Part shown: positions 1-6,973 of the stretch, piece by piece
How the letters are laid out: each line of letters opens with the position of its first letter
Numbering within the stretch: the stretch's first letter is position 1
From: JAEHCY01 sp964519095
GTDB taxonomy: Bacteria; Pseudomonadota; Gammaproteobacteria; Chromatiales; Chromatiaceae
Direction of reading: 5' to 3'
NCBI GenBank assembly: GCA_964519095.1
Contig: CAZFHV010000066.1
Location: 1-16,069, forward strand
DNA length: 16,069 bases
The notes under the pieces: model-generated
Seen by the model: only the letters and a program-made list of their open reading frames with translations
The model's database searches: none
Told to the model about the DNA's origin: nothing
Position numbers and translations under genes: made by a program

Positions 1-1333
1 GCAACCCGTGAAGGGTGAGTGCCCCGATACTAAGCCGCCCCTCGACATCGAGGCTCCCCAGCAGCCCAAGGGCCAACAGGGGGCTGGGGGCACCAGCGGT
101 GGCGGGCGCCACGTTGCCGCCGGCGACCTTGGCGTGGGCCGGTGTGCGGAGGGGACGATAGCGGTCGAGGTCGATCCGATCGATGGCGAGCTGGAAACGG
201 TAGGCTGGATTGGCCAGGGGGCCGACGCTCGCCTCTCCCTGGAGGTTGGTCTCGTCGAGTCGCACCCCCAGGCCCCGGAGGACCAGCCGGTCTGGGGTGA
301 GGTGCCAGTCGCTCCGCGCCTCCAGGCGCTGCAACAGGCTCGGATCGGCGATCTCCGGCACCCTCAGACCGAGCCGCTCCAGCCAGGCCCGTGGGTTGAC
401 CTCCCCGAGAACAAAAGTGCCGTCGAAGCTGGGCGTGGTCGAGCCCAGCGCGCTCCCCTGGGCACTGCCGGTCAGGGTCAGGGTGCCGGCGCTGATGCGG
501 ACGGGGTCTACCTCTAGGGCCTGACGCGCTAGATCCAGGAGGGCTTCGGCGCGGGCCTCGATCTCCAGGGGCCCACTGCCGAGCCGCGGGCCCGAGAGGG
601 TGGCGCGGGCGTTCAGGGGAGCGATCCGCAGCGCCTGGAGGGAGCCGCTCGGCTGGAGGGTGGCCGTCAGGGTGATGGGACCCCGCAAGCCCCTACGGGG
701 GTCATCCAGCTCGAACCCCAACCTCAGGTCGGATGGCCGTTCGGGCTCGATGCGACCGCTCTCGAAGCTGATGCCCCGCAGCGCAAGCTGCTGCTCCCCC
801 TGCGGGTCCAGCCAGATCAACTCCGCGTCCCTGAGCGCCACCCGGCCTATCACCAGACCCCCAAGGACCCGCGCCAGCGCCCGCGGAGCAGAATCCCGGT
901 CCACCGCCCCGCCGGCGGCGCCGGGCCGTCCCCCGCCGAGGCCCTCCCAGTTCCCCCGGCCGCTCCCGCCGCGCTGGAGGTTCAGGCGCAATCCCTCGAC
1001 CCACACCTGCTCCACCACCAGGCGCCGCTGCCACAGGGACCAGGGATCAACCCGGAGCCGGGCGCTGGCGAGCCGTGCCAGTGGCGCAAGATCCGTTCCC
1101 TCCGGGCCAGCGAGGGTCAGGTCAGAGAGCTCGAGACCGGGCCAGGGAAATAAGTCGAGCCTGATGGGGCCGGCGATGCTGAGGGCACGGCCGGTGGCCC
1201 GCTCCACCGCGGCGCTGATCTCCCCCTTGAAGCCGTCGGGGTCCAGGCGCAGGGCGACCGCGCCCAGCAGGCCCGCGCCCAGCAGCACCAGGAGGGCGGC
1301 AACCCCTGCGAGGATCTTCCCGAGCTTGGCCAT
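1..1333 (-). CDS. AsmA family protein, N-terminal part (cut by window edge)
   Basis: AsmA-family proteins are large inner-membrane-anchored periplasmic proteins linked to outer-membrane assembly and lipid transport. The reading frame begins with ATG at 1333 (MAKLGKIL...), preceded by a purine-rich GGAGGGGGGAG ribosome-binding stretch, and stays open to base 1, giving about 444 residues. Residues roughly 5-28 form one hydrophobic segment, a signal anchor. After it comes the family's typical start, with a DPDGFKGEI-like stretch and 'LSIAGPIRLDLFPWPGLELSDLTL'-type beta-strand repeats (only partly quoted here). The end of the visible part (LSIGALTLHG) looks like the entry to the C-terminal AsmA domain. 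It lies 31 bases behind the DUF2007 gene on the same strand, so the two may be cotranscribed. The family assignment is confident; the precise member (AsmA, TamB-like or YhjG-like) is not resolved. The C-terminus is outside the window. Confidence 0.85.
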   Translation of the reverse strand, partial: MAKLGKILAGVAALLVLLGAGLLGAVALRLDPDGFKGEISAAVERATGRALSIAGPIRLDLFPWPGLELSDLTLAGPEGTDLAPLARLASARLRVDPWSLWQRRLVVEQVWVEGLRLNLQRGGSGRGNWEGLGGGRPGAAGGAVDRDSAPRALARVLGGLVIGRVALRDAELIWLDPQGEQQLALRGISFESGRIEPERPSDLRLGFELDDPRRGLRGPITLTATLQPSGSLQALRIAPLNARATLSGPRLGSGPLEIEARAEALLDLARQALEVDPVRISAGTLTLTGSAQGSALGSTTPSFDGTFVLGEVNPRAWLERLGLRVPEIADPSLLQRLEARSDWHLTPDRLVLRGLGVRLDETNLQGEASVGPLANPAYRFQLAIDRIDLDRYRPLRTPAHAKVAGGNVAPATAGAPSPLLALGLLGSLDVEGRLSIGALTLHGL

Positions 1334-1364
1334 CTCCCCCCTCCAGCCCGCCGCCACGAGCCCC

Positions 1365-1691
1365 TCAGCCGAGGGTCTCGGTTGGGCGGGGCGCGCCACA
1401 ATTCCAGCACAGCTCGAAGGCCCCTTCCACCTGCTCCCCGCAGGTTGGACAGCGCCAGGGGGGACCCGACTCCGCCGCCAGCTCGGCGAGGAAGCGGCTG
1501 AGGATGGCCTGCGCCCGCGGGAGCGCCGCGTCCTCGATCACCCAGAGGGTGGGGTAGATGTCGACCGGCAGCTCACCGGCGGCCCCGGCCAAGTAATCAC
1601 CCAGCAGGGTGGCCCCGATCCCCTGCTCGGCGAGGCGATCCAGCAGCCACTGGGCCTCGATGCGGTCCCTAGCCTGGTAGAGTCGCTGCAT
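1365..1691 (-). CDS. DUF2007 domain protein with C-terminal zinc ribbon
   Basis: This is a 108-residue cytoplasmic protein. The N-terminal half (about 1-70) has the DUF2007 pattern: MQRLYQARDRIEAQWLLDRL followed by an EQGI-x-ATLLGDY segment and a DIYPTLWV strand. DUF2007 is a small ferredoxin-like fold proposed to act in signalling, with no fixed biochemical role. The C-terminal third has two CxxC pairs (CPTC at about 81-84 and CWNC at about 94-97) that should bind one zinc ion. The ATG at 1691 is chosen because the family starts at this point; I see no good Shine-Dalgarno sequence before it. AsmA follows on the same strand after 31 bases. The zinc ribbon suggests contact with nucleic acid or protein, but the substrate is unknown. 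Confidence 0.8.
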   Translation of the reverse strand: MQRLYQARDRIEAQWLLDRLAEQGIGATLLGDYLAGAAGELPVDIYPTLWVIEDAALPRAQAILSRFLAELAAESGPPWRCPTCGEQVEGAFELCWNCGAPRPTETLG

Positions 1692-1769
1692 CAGTGTCAG
1701 AACGAACGGTCTCTGCGCGACAGCAGGACGACTTAAGGGTTACGAAGCCGATGAGCCAAACCAACCCAA

Positions 1770-1800
1770 GGCGGGTTACGGACTCGCGTCCTAACCCGCC
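1770..1800. repeat. REP-like palindrome
   Basis: GGCGGGTTA and TAACCCGCC face each other around an inner GGAC/GTCC pair with a TCGC loop, leaving one bulged base. The hairpin is strong but is not followed by a T tract on either strand. Palindromes ending in GGCGGGTTA...TAACCCGCC are common as dispersed extragenic repeats in gammaproteobacterial genomes, so I read it as a single REP-like copy rather than a terminator. Copy number cannot be judged from this window. Confidence 0.5.
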
Positions 1801-2065
1801 GCGGGCTTGAGCCTAGTCGAGCTGGATCTAGGCCAGGGCCACGACCTCAGTGCCGCGGCTGCCCCTGTCGCCAAGGACCGGGCCATGCCACTCCAGGTTA
1901 GCGGCGGACCAGTCGGGATGCCCTGGGCCTTGTCCCCGGAGAGCTGGCCGCGGGGCTGCTCCGCACCCAGGCTCGGGGCGGTGGGCAGGTCGAGGGGATC
2001 GGAAAGGCCCGCGGCGCCTGGCTGGGCGGCAACTGATACCACTGGGTTTCACCGGGAGGTGCCGG

Positions 2066-2088
2066 TCTGGGTACCCTGGGAACCCAGA
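2066..2088 (-). terminator. Weak hairpin downstream of tRNA-Gly
   Basis: TCTGGGT and ACCCAGA form a 7-bp stem with a 9-base loop about 23 bases after the tRNA 3' end, in the direction of tRNA transcription. No U tract follows, so an intrinsic terminator is only a possibility. Confidence 0.25.
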
Positions 2089-2110
2089 GATCGAGCGCTG
2101 TAAGGGGGAG

Positions 2111-2184
2111 TGGAGCGGGTGATGGGAATCGAACCCACGCTATCAGCTTGGGAAGCTGAAGTTCTACCATTGAACTACACCCGC
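2111..2184 (-). tRNA. tRNA-Gly, anticodon CCC
   Basis: The minus strand folds into a 74-base tRNA with the CCA end encoded (CGCTCCA at the 3' side). The acceptor stem starts GCGGGTG and pairs with CACCCGC. The D-arm region reads TAGTTCAATGGTAGAA, the anticodon stem is TCAGC/GCTGA with loop TTCCCAA giving anticodon CCC, and the T-arm is GTGGGTTCGATTCCCAT. It closely resembles the E. coli glyU type. It decodes GGG, which is frequent in the surrounding GC-rich genes. Confidence 0.97.
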
Positions 2185-2194
2185 ATGGGCCGGG

Positions 2195-2223
2195 ATTCTA
2201 TGCACAGGGGCCCAGGGGCGCAA
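2195..2223 (-). promoter_or_regulatory. Sigma-70-type promoter of tRNA-Gly
   Basis: On the minus strand, TTGCGC (2223-2218) is followed after exactly 17 bases by TAGAAT (2200-2195). Transcription would start near 2188, about 4 bases before the mature tRNA. The -10 box matches consensus at 5 of 6 positions and the -35 box at 3 of 6. The -35 box lies in the loop side of the strong hairpin at 2208-2239. Confidence 0.55.
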
Positions 2224-2239
2224 GGCCCGCCCCGGGCCC
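2208..2239 (-). terminator. GC-rich hairpin after acyl-CoA ligase
   Basis: GGGCCC-A-GGGGCG and CGCCCC-GGGCCC pair over 12 bp with one bulged A and a 7-base loop, 12 bases after the ligase stop codon. This is a very stable structure, but no U tract follows on the minus strand, so termination is inferred from position and stability only. It overlaps the tRNA promoter. Confidence 0.45.
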
Positions 2240-2251
2240 GCATCCGGGCGA

Positions 2252-4075
2252 TCAGCGCCCGGTGCCGGCGTAGAGGGCCTCCAACCGGTCCTGGTAGCGG
2301 CGCAGGACCTCGAAGCGCTTCACCTTGAGGGTGGGGGTGATCATGCCGTTCTCCACGGTCCAGGGCTCGGTGAGCACCACCAGCCGCCGCACCTTGGCGT
2401 AGCCGGGAAAGCCCTGCAGGGTGCGGCCCACGTGCTGCACCAGCCGCTTCTCCAGCCGCGGGTCGGTGAGGGCCGCGCCGTCCGCCGCATCCAGTCCCAG
2501 CTCCTTGGCCAGATCGGGCCAGCGCTCGGCGCTGAGCACCACCAGGGCGCTGAGGAAGGAACGGCCCTCCCCGGTCACCATGGCCTGCTCGAACAGGGGG
2601 TCGAGCAGGATCGCCATCTCCATGTCGCCCGGGGAGACCTTCTCGCCATTGGAGAGCACCAGGATGTCCTTGATGCGACCGGTGATGTAGATGCGATCCT
2701 GAGCGATACGGGCCACATCCCCGGTGTGCAGCCACCCCTCCCCGTCGAGCACCTCGGCGGTGGCGGTGGGGTTGTTCCAGTAGCCCAGCATGTTGCCGGG
2801 ACCTCGCACCAGGAGCTCCTGACCCTCGCCAATGCGCACCTCGATCCCGGAGAGGGGTAGGCCCACGCTCTCGGGATCGTTGTTGCCCAGGTGGTTGACG
2901 CTGACCACCGGGGCAGCCTCTGTGAGGCCGTAGCCCTGACAGAGGGGCAACCCCAGCCCCATGAAAAGGTGACCCACCTCCTTGGGCAGGGCGGCCCCGC
3001 CGCTCACCGCGACCCGCAGCCGGCCACCGAGGCGCTCCAGCACAGGCGTGGCCACCCGCTTGGCCAACAGGGGCCAGAGCAAGAGGCTGGGGCTCCAGGG
3101 CGCCCGCCCCTGGGCAACTTCGAAGCGGCGCCAACCCACCCGCACCGCCAGGCGGAACAACCAGCGCACGGGCAAGGGCCGTTTCGCCACCTGGTCCTGG
3201 AGACGATGGTAGACCCGCTCGAATACCCGCGGCACCGCCACCATCAAAGTGGGCCGGACGGACTGGAGGTCCTCGGACAACTGGGCCACCGAGCGGGCGA
3301 AGGCCACGGAGGAGCCCGCCATCATGGGCAAGTAGAAGCCGGCGGTGCGCTCCAGCATGTGGGACAGGGGCAGGAAGGAGAGGAAGACGTCCTCCTGATA
3401 GCAGTCGATGGCGGCCAACCCCGAGTTGGCGATCTCCAGGATGCTGCGATGGCTGAGCATCACCCCCTTGGGGCGACCGGTGGTCCCGGAAGTGTAGACG
3501 ATGGTGGCCAGGGCGGTGGGATCGGTCCCCACGGGCTCGTAGGCCGGCCCCTCGGCGGGAAGCCAGGCGCTCGCGAGTGCCACCCGCGGGTCCTCTGCCA
3601 GCAGCCGCACCGAGTCGTCACTCGACTCCAGCAGGATCACCCGCCGAGGGTTGGGCTGATTGCCCACGGCGGATGCCAGCCGCCGCCAGCGCGCCGCGTC
3701 CTGCACCAGGAGCAGCCTCACCCCTGCGTCCTCGAAGATGTAGGCGGCGTTCTCGGCGCGGTCCTCGGTATAGAGGGGCACCACCGCCAGCCCCAGGGAC
3801 AGGGCCGCCTGGTCGAACATGGCCCACTCGGGACAGTTGCGCAGCAGCACCGCCACCCGGTCGCCGGCCCGCAGGCCCTCCGCCACCAGGGCCTGGCGCC
3901 AACGGGCCACCTCGGCCCCCATCTCGCCCCAGGTCAGCTCCCGCCAGGCGCCACCCTCGCGGGGATAGTAACGGTAGGCGGGTCGCCCGGGGGAGCGGCG
4001 CACCCGCTCGACGAACAGCCCCGCCAGGGTGTGGGCGACCTCCGGGGAGATCCGATCTTCGGTCCAGGCACTCAC
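2252..4075 (-). CDS. Long-chain acyl-CoA synthetase (AMP-dependent ligase)
   Basis: The 607-residue enzyme activates a carboxylic acid, probably a long-chain fatty acid, with ATP to an acyl-adenylate and transfers it to coenzyme A. The adenylate-forming P-loop YTSGTTGRPKG lies at about 194-204. Downstream come YGLTEAAPVVS, LHTGDVARI and the RIKDILVLSNGEKVSP hinge. Near the C-terminus is TPTLKVKR with the catalytic lysine, as in the FadD15-like subgroup. Length is normal for this subgroup. The start is GTG at 4075, chosen for the GAGGAG ribosome-binding site 8 bases upstream (4089-4084); a nearby ATG at 4083 is out of frame. The gene diverges from thiS with a 110-base gap and ends just before tRNA-Gly. 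The exact substrate chain length cannot be read from sequence. Confidence 0.92.
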   Translation of the reverse strand: MSAWTEDRISPEVAHTLAGLFVERVRRSPGRPAYRYYPREGGAWRELTWGEMGAEVARWRQALVAEGLRAGDRVAVLLRNCPEWAMFDQAALSLGLAVVPLYTEDRAENAAYIFEDAGVRLLLVQDAARWRRLASAVGNQPNPRRVILLESSDDSVRLLAEDPRVALASAWLPAEGPAYEPVGTDPTALATIVYTSGTTGRPKGVMLSHRSILEIANSGLAAIDCYQEDVFLSFLPLSHMLERTAGFYLPMMAGSSVAFARSVAQLSEDLQSVRPTLMVAVPRVFERVYHRLQDQVAKRPLPVRWLFRLAVRVGWRRFEVAQGRAPWSPSLLLWPLLAKRVATPVLERLGGRLRVAVSGGAALPKEVGHLFMGLGLPLCQGYGLTEAAPVVSVNHLGNNDPESVGLPLSGIEVRIGEGQELLVRGPGNMLGYWNNPTATAEVLDGEGWLHTGDVARIAQDRIYITGRIKDILVLSNGEKVSPGDMEMAILLDPLFEQAMVTGEGRSFLSALVVLSAERWPDLAKELGLDAADGAALTDPRLEKRLVQHVGRTLQGFPGYAKVRRLVVLTEPWTVENGMITPTLKVKRFEVLRRYQDRLEALYAGTGR

Positions 4076-4185
4076 GGGGTCATCTCCTCAGGGTGTGGTC
4101 AGGGGCATGGAACCCGGTTCCAGGGGCACCGGTCTATTGTAAGATTTGATTTCTTTACCATTAACGGCTTTGGCCTGTACAGCAG

Positions 4186-4386
4186 ATGCGGATCATTCTT
4201 AACGGAACACCCGCCGAGGTCCCCGACCAGCTTCCCATGGATGCCCTGATCGAGCACCTAGGCCTCGGGGGAACGCGCTTCGCGGTGGAGGTCAACGAGG
4301 AGATACTGCCCCGAAGCCAGTTCGAGGATTACCGCATCGCCCCATCGGACCGGGTGGAGATCATCCAGGCGGTGGGCGGGGGCTGA
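4186..4386 (+). CDS. thiS: ThiS, sulfur carrier protein for thiamine thiazole synthesis
   Basis: A 66-residue ubiquitin-fold protein. It starts MRIILNGTPAEVP and ends with the essential diglycine (AVGGG), whose C-terminus is adenylated and converted to a thiocarboxylate that delivers sulfur to ThiG. The VNEEILPRSQFEDYRI and DRVEIIQAVGGG segments are typical. The ATG at 4186 fits the family length; its ribosome-binding site is weak. thiG follows 86 bases later on the same strand, so the two form the thiazole module. The sulfur-loading enzyme (ThiF/IscS) and ThiH or ThiO are not in the window. An AT-rich patch at 4133-4170 upstream is the likely promoter zone, but I could not fix -35/-10 boxes. 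Confidence 0.95.
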   Translation: MRIILNGTPAEVPDQLPMDALIEHLGLGGTRFAVEVNEEILPRSQFEDYRIAPSDRVEIIQAVGGG

Positions 4387-4472
4387 GCCCGGCTTGCTGC
4401 TCCCTCCCGGTCGCACCAGATCCCTTAACCCGACGTCATCCCAACCCTTGCTGGAGCCCACGAGCCAAGCGC

Positions 4473-5273
4473 ATGCCCACCGAGCCCCTCGCCACCTCCG
4501 ACACCTTTAGCCTAGCCGGCCGCGAATACCACTCCCGCCTCCTGGTGGGGACCGGCAAGTATCGTGACCTGGACCAGACACGCCGCGCCATCGAGGCGAG
4601 CGGGGCAGAAATCGTCACCGTGGCGGTGCGGCGCACCAACATCGGTCGGAATCGCGACGAACCTAACATTTTGGATGTGCTGCCCCCCGATCGCTACACC
4701 ATCCTTCCCAACACGGCCGGCTGCTACGATGCCAAGACCGCGGTGCGCACCTGCCGGCTGGCCCGGGAGCTCCTGGAGGGTCACAAGCTGGTCAAGCTGG
4801 AGGTGCTGGGGGACGACAAAACCCTGTTCCCGGATGTGGTGGCCACCCTGGAGGCGGCCAGGGAGCTGATCGCCGATGGCTTCGACGTCATGGTCTACAC
4901 CAACGACGACCCGGTGATGGCCAAACGGCTGGAGGAGCTGGGCTGCATCGCGGTGATGCCCCTGGCCGCCCCGATCGGCTCGGGGCTCGGTATCCGTAAC
5001 CGCCTCAACATCCTCACCATCGTGGAGAACGCCCGGGTGCCGATCCTGGTGGATGCCGGCGTGGGCACCGCCTCGGATGCCGCCATCGCCATGGAGCTGG
5101 GCTGCGACGGTGTGCTGATGAACACCGCCATCGCCGCGGCGCGGGACCCCATCCTCATGGCGAGCGCCATGCGCAAGGCGATCGAGGCGGGCCGGGAGGC
5201 GTACCTCGCCGGCCGCATGCCCCCCAAGCGCTTCGCCTCCGCCTCCTCGCCCCTGGAAGGCCTGTTCTTCTGA
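4473..5273 (+). CDS. thiG: ThiG, thiazole synthase
   Basis: A 266-residue TIM-barrel enzyme that condenses 1-deoxy-D-xylulose 5-phosphate, dehydroglycine and sulfur from ThiS thiocarboxylate to the thiazole phosphate of thiamine. Visible hallmarks are SRLLVGTGKY (about 21-30), VAVRRTN, LPNTAGC and the Schiff-base lysine in LVKLEVLGD (Lys108). Further on are PLAAPIGSGLGIRN and DAGVGTASDAA for phosphate binding, and the C-terminal ASASSPLEGLF. The length matches the family. The ATG at 4473 gives about 15 residues before the conserved core; a stretch with GGAG lies too far upstream to be a good ribosome-binding site. Its stop codon is followed 92 bases later by trmB, an arrangement common in gammaproteobacteria. 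Confidence 0.97.
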   Translation: MPTEPLATSDTFSLAGREYHSRLLVGTGKYRDLDQTRRAIEASGAEIVTVAVRRTNIGRNRDEPNILDVLPPDRYTILPNTAGCYDAKTAVRTCRLARELLEGHKLVKLEVLGDDKTLFPDVVATLEAARELIADGFDVMVYTNDDPVMAKRLEELGCIAVMPLAAPIGSGLGIRNRLNILTIVENARVPILVDAGVGTASDAAIAMELGCDGVLMNTAIAAARDPILMASAMRKAIEAGREAYLAGRMPPKRFASASSPLEGLFF

Positions 5274-5365
5274 GCGGTCAACCCGCACAGCTCCCCCAGG
5301 GCGAGACCGGCGGCTGCGCCCCCGGCGACCAGGCGCCGAGCCGGGGGACGCCCCACCACCGGGGG

Positions 5366-6031
5366 GTGCGCAGCTACGTGCTGCGGGAGGGCCGTCTGAC
5401 ACCGGGTCAGGCCCGCGCACTGGAGCGGCTCTGGCCGCGCTTCGGGGTGGACTGGCATCCCGGCACCCGACTCGACCTCCCCCAATTGTTCGGCAATCCC
5501 CACCCGGTGTCCCTGGAGATCGGCTTCGGTAACGGCGAGACCCTGCTGACCCTGGCGGAGGCGAATCCCGAGGGGAACCTCCTGGGGGTGGAGGTGCACC
5601 GCCCCGGCATCGGGCGGCTGTTTCGGGAGCTGGAGCTCCGGGGGATCCCCAACGTGCGGGTGCTGCGCCAGGACGCGGTGGAGCTGTTGCGCGACGGCCT
5701 GGCGGAGGCGAGCCTCGCCGCCGTCTACTTGTTGTTCCCGGATCCCTGGCCGAAGCAGCGCCACCACAAGCGCCGCATCTTGAACGCCGAGCTGGTGGCA
5801 CAACTCGCCCGGGTGCTCCAGCCCGGCGGCCTGTTCCACGCCGCGAGCGACTGGCCGGACTACGCCGAGCAGGTGCTCGTGGAGCTGGAGGGCGCCAGCC
5901 ACTGGTTCGAGAACCTGGCGGGCCCGGGGCGGTTCACCCCCCGGCCGAGCTGGCGGCCCTCTACCCGCTTCGAGCAGCGCGGCGAGCGCCTGGGTCATCC
6001 GGTGCGGGACCTTCAGTTCCACCGCCGTTGA
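5366..6031 (+). CDS. trmB: TrmB, tRNA (guanine-N7-)-methyltransferase
   Basis: This SAM-dependent methyltransferase makes m7G at position 46 of tRNA. The 221-residue product has the family opening RSYVLREGRLTPGQ, the SAM-binding loop LEIGFGNGET (about 50-59), an acidic residue after strand 2 (GVEVHRPGI), the signature FPDPWPK (about 124-130) followed by RHHKRR, and the C-terminal TRFEQRGERLGHPVRDL. The only usable start in frame is GTG at 5366; upstream the frame is open past the thiG stop (5271-5273) but contains no ATG, GTG or TTG there. Residues just before the GTG (HHRG) resemble what other TrmB proteins carry, so the N-terminus may be a few residues short of typical. Confidence 0.95.
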   Translation: MRSYVLREGRLTPGQARALERLWPRFGVDWHPGTRLDLPQLFGNPHPVSLEIGFGNGETLLTLAEANPEGNLLGVEVHRPGIGRLFRELELRGIPNVRVLRQDAVELLRDGLAEASLAAVYLLFPDPWPKQRHHKRRILNAELVAQLARVLQPGGLFHAASDWPDYAEQVLVELEGASHWFENLAGPGRFTPRPSWRPSTRFEQRGERLGHPVRDLQFHRR

Positions 6032-6126
6032 GGCCGGAAGCCCCAGCCCGGCCCGCGTTTCACCCGTTTCCGTCCAACCCCTCGTCCCAGAGGCTTCCTT
6101 CCCTGCCCCTTTGGAGGTACCGCAAG

Positions 6127-6327
6127 ATGATCGAGCTCAAGGTAACCGGCATGACCTGCGGCCATTGCGAGATGGCGGTGCGCAAGGCCCTCGCCGCGGT
6201 CCCCGGTGTCACCCAGGTTGTCAAGGTGGATCGCCACAGCCAAAGCGCCCAGGTGGAAGGGGATGCGGAGGTGGACGCCCTGCTGCGGGCGGTGCGCACG
6301 GAGGGCTACCAGGCCAGCCTAGCCTAG
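6127..6327 (+). CDS. CopZ-like heavy-metal-associated (HMA) domain protein
   Basis: A 66-residue single-domain metallochaperone of ferredoxin-like fold. The metal-binding loop GMTCGHC is at residues 8-14 with Cys11 and Cys14, followed by the helix EMAVRKALAAVPGV and the strand pattern VVKVDRHSQSAQVEG. Such proteins bind Cu(I) or a related soft metal and pass it to a P-type ATPase with a matching domain. No such ATPase is in the window. The ATG at 6127 has a strong ribosome-binding site, GGAGGT at 6113-6118, 8 bases upstream. It lies 95 bases after trmB on the same strand and is followed by a terminator-like hairpin, so it is probably the last gene of that group. Confidence 0.92.
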   Translation: MIELKVTGMTCGHCEMAVRKALAAVPGVTQVVKVDRHSQSAQVEGDAEVDALLRAVRTEGYQASLA

Positions 6328-6365
6328 CCTGCGTTTCTCAATCCGCCGTGAAAGGCGCGCTCTCT

Positions 6366-6392
6366 CGGTGGGAGAAAGTCCCACCGTGTTTG
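6366..6392 (+). terminator. Hairpin with short T-rich tail after the HMA gene
   Basis: CGGTGGGA (6366-6373) and TCCCACCG (6379-6386) form a perfect 8-bp stem with a GAAAG loop, followed by TGTTTG. It starts 38 bases after the HMA stop codon. The T tract is short, so it is a moderately supported intrinsic terminator separating the trmB/HMA group from the peptide cassette. Confidence 0.5.
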
Positions 6393-6528
6393 AGGAACCG
6401 CATGGCCTGCCGGCTCACTTTGGCGGTGTGGCGAAACAGCGAGGCGCTCCAGTGGGGGCGATCGGTGCCATCGGGATGGGTTCAGGGACCTCGAGGATTC
6501 GATTCGATCCTGACAAACTACTCCACAG

Positions 6529-6539
6529 GAGTCTGACTC
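6529..6539. promoter_or_regulatory. Palindrome GAGTC-T-GACTC, possible operator
   Basis: A perfect 11-base interrupted palindrome about 65-75 bases upstream of the best -10 candidate in front of scmD. An imperfect inverted repeat (AGGAT...ATCCT, 6494-6511) lies just before it. An operator role is inferred from position only. Confidence 0.25.
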
Positions 6540-6559
6540 GCACCCTTGTTGGCGCGATC

Positions 6560-6569
6560 AGCTATAGCT
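6560..6569. promoter_or_regulatory. Palindrome AGCTATAGCT, possible operator
   Basis: A perfect 10-base palindrome, followed at once by a partial copy (TTTAGCTA), inside the AT-rich patch upstream of scmD. It could be a protein-binding site; short palindromes also arise by chance. Confidence 0.22.
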
Positions 6570-6679
6570 TTAGCTACCTCAACCGGACACTGTTATGTGG
6601 TTACAATGTGTTCTTGTATAAGGCTCGATTTCTAGATAGGCCACCCTGGATAAACAGCTATGGCAACAGAGTGGAAATT

Positions 6680-6973
6680 ATGAGTGCGCTGCAAGCTCCC
6701 TTCGCCAATCCGGTGGCGGTCCTGCGCGAGGAGTTCGACGACTGGGCCATCTTGTTTAACCCCGACACCGCCGACGCCGTGGGGGTCAACCCGGTCGGTG
6801 TTGCCATCTGGAAGCTGCTCGATGGTCGGCACACCCCCGAGGACATCGCCGCGCGGTTGGCCGAGTGGTTCGACCAAACCCCACCCACACTGACCGAAGA
6901 GGTTCGCGCCTATATCGACGCACTCGCCCAGCGGGGCTTCGTGGGGTACGAGCTTCCAGGTGCACCGGTATGA
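6680..6973 (+). CDS. scmD: PqqD-like peptide chaperone (ScmD-like)
   Basis: A 97-residue PqqD-family protein, the small winged-helix 'RiPP recognition element' that holds a precursor leader peptide and offers it to a radical SAM enzyme. Seen in the sequence: VAVLREEFDDWAILFNPDTADAV (beta hairpins), then VNPVGVAIWKLLDGRHTPEDIAARL and a C-terminal helix EEVRAYIDALAQRGFVGY, the usual PqqD order. The ATG at 6680 is preferred, with GAGTGGA (6669-6675) just upstream; an in-frame GTG at 6671 would add three residues. Its stop overlaps the start of the next gene (ATGA, 6970-6973), so translation is coupled to the first radical SAM gene. It matches my memory of the ScmD family of the SynChlorMet cassettes; PqqD membership is firm and the ScmD label slightly less so. 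Confidence 0.85.
   Translation: MSALQAPFANPVAVLREEFDDWAILFNPDTADAVGVNPVGVAIWKLLDGRHTPEDIAARLAEWFDQTPPTLTEEVRAYIDALAQRGFVGYELPGAPV

Larger units (their letters stand above)
1692..2110. other. Gene-poor stretch between DUF2007 gene and tRNA-Gly
   Basis: About 420 bases in which I see no convincing gene on either strand. The open frames present (for example plus 1807-2103 and minus 1898-2170) are rich in Pro, Arg and Gly, lack recognisable domains and have no ribosome-binding site. The stretch contains a REP-like palindrome at 1770-1800 and a weak inverted repeat at 2066-2088 downstream of the tRNA. It probably also holds the promoter of the DUF2007/AsmA pair, which I could not locate with confidence. 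Confidence 0.5.
6328..6679 (+). promoter_or_regulatory. Intergenic leader region of the peptide cassette
   Basis: This stretch of 352 bases holds no convincing gene. An open frame continues upstream from scmD to about 6368, but its composition and low-complexity translation do not look coding. The right half (about 6530-6680) is clearly more AT-rich than its surroundings and is the likely promoter region. Candidate -10 boxes are TACAAT (6602-6607) and TATAAG (6617-6622), but neither has a convincing -35 box at 16-18 bases. Perfect short palindromes lie upstream at 6529-6539 and 6560-6569 and could be operators. No regulator gene is adjacent. Confidence 0.4.

Noticed and set aside
8..1736. Long plus-strand frames of 169 and 378 residues opposite the AsmA and DUF2007 genes
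   Set aside because: They are Pro/Arg/Ser-rich shadows of the minus-strand genes with no domain and no ribosome-binding site.
1791..2170. Several overlapping frames of 74-98 residues on both strands beside the tRNA
   Set aside because: Translations are low-complexity and mutually overlapping, one runs into the tRNA, and none has a recognisable motif.
4076..4185. Possible TPP riboswitch before thiS
   Set aside because: The gap to the divergent ligase is only 110 bases, and I see neither the CTGAGA element nor the conserved paired arms.
2891..4249. A 452-residue plus-strand frame
   Set aside because: It is His/Gly/Gln-rich antisense of the acyl-CoA ligase, whose own frame carries all catalytic motifs.
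4512..6022. Minus-strand frames of 429 and 375 residues
   Set aside because: They lie opposite thiG and trmB, which are unmistakable, and show only antisense composition.
6368..6679. N-terminal extension of the PqqD-like gene to 201 residues
   Set aside because: The upstream codons run through a terminator-like hairpin and an AT-rich promoter zone, and a good start with a ribosome-binding sequence lies at 6680.
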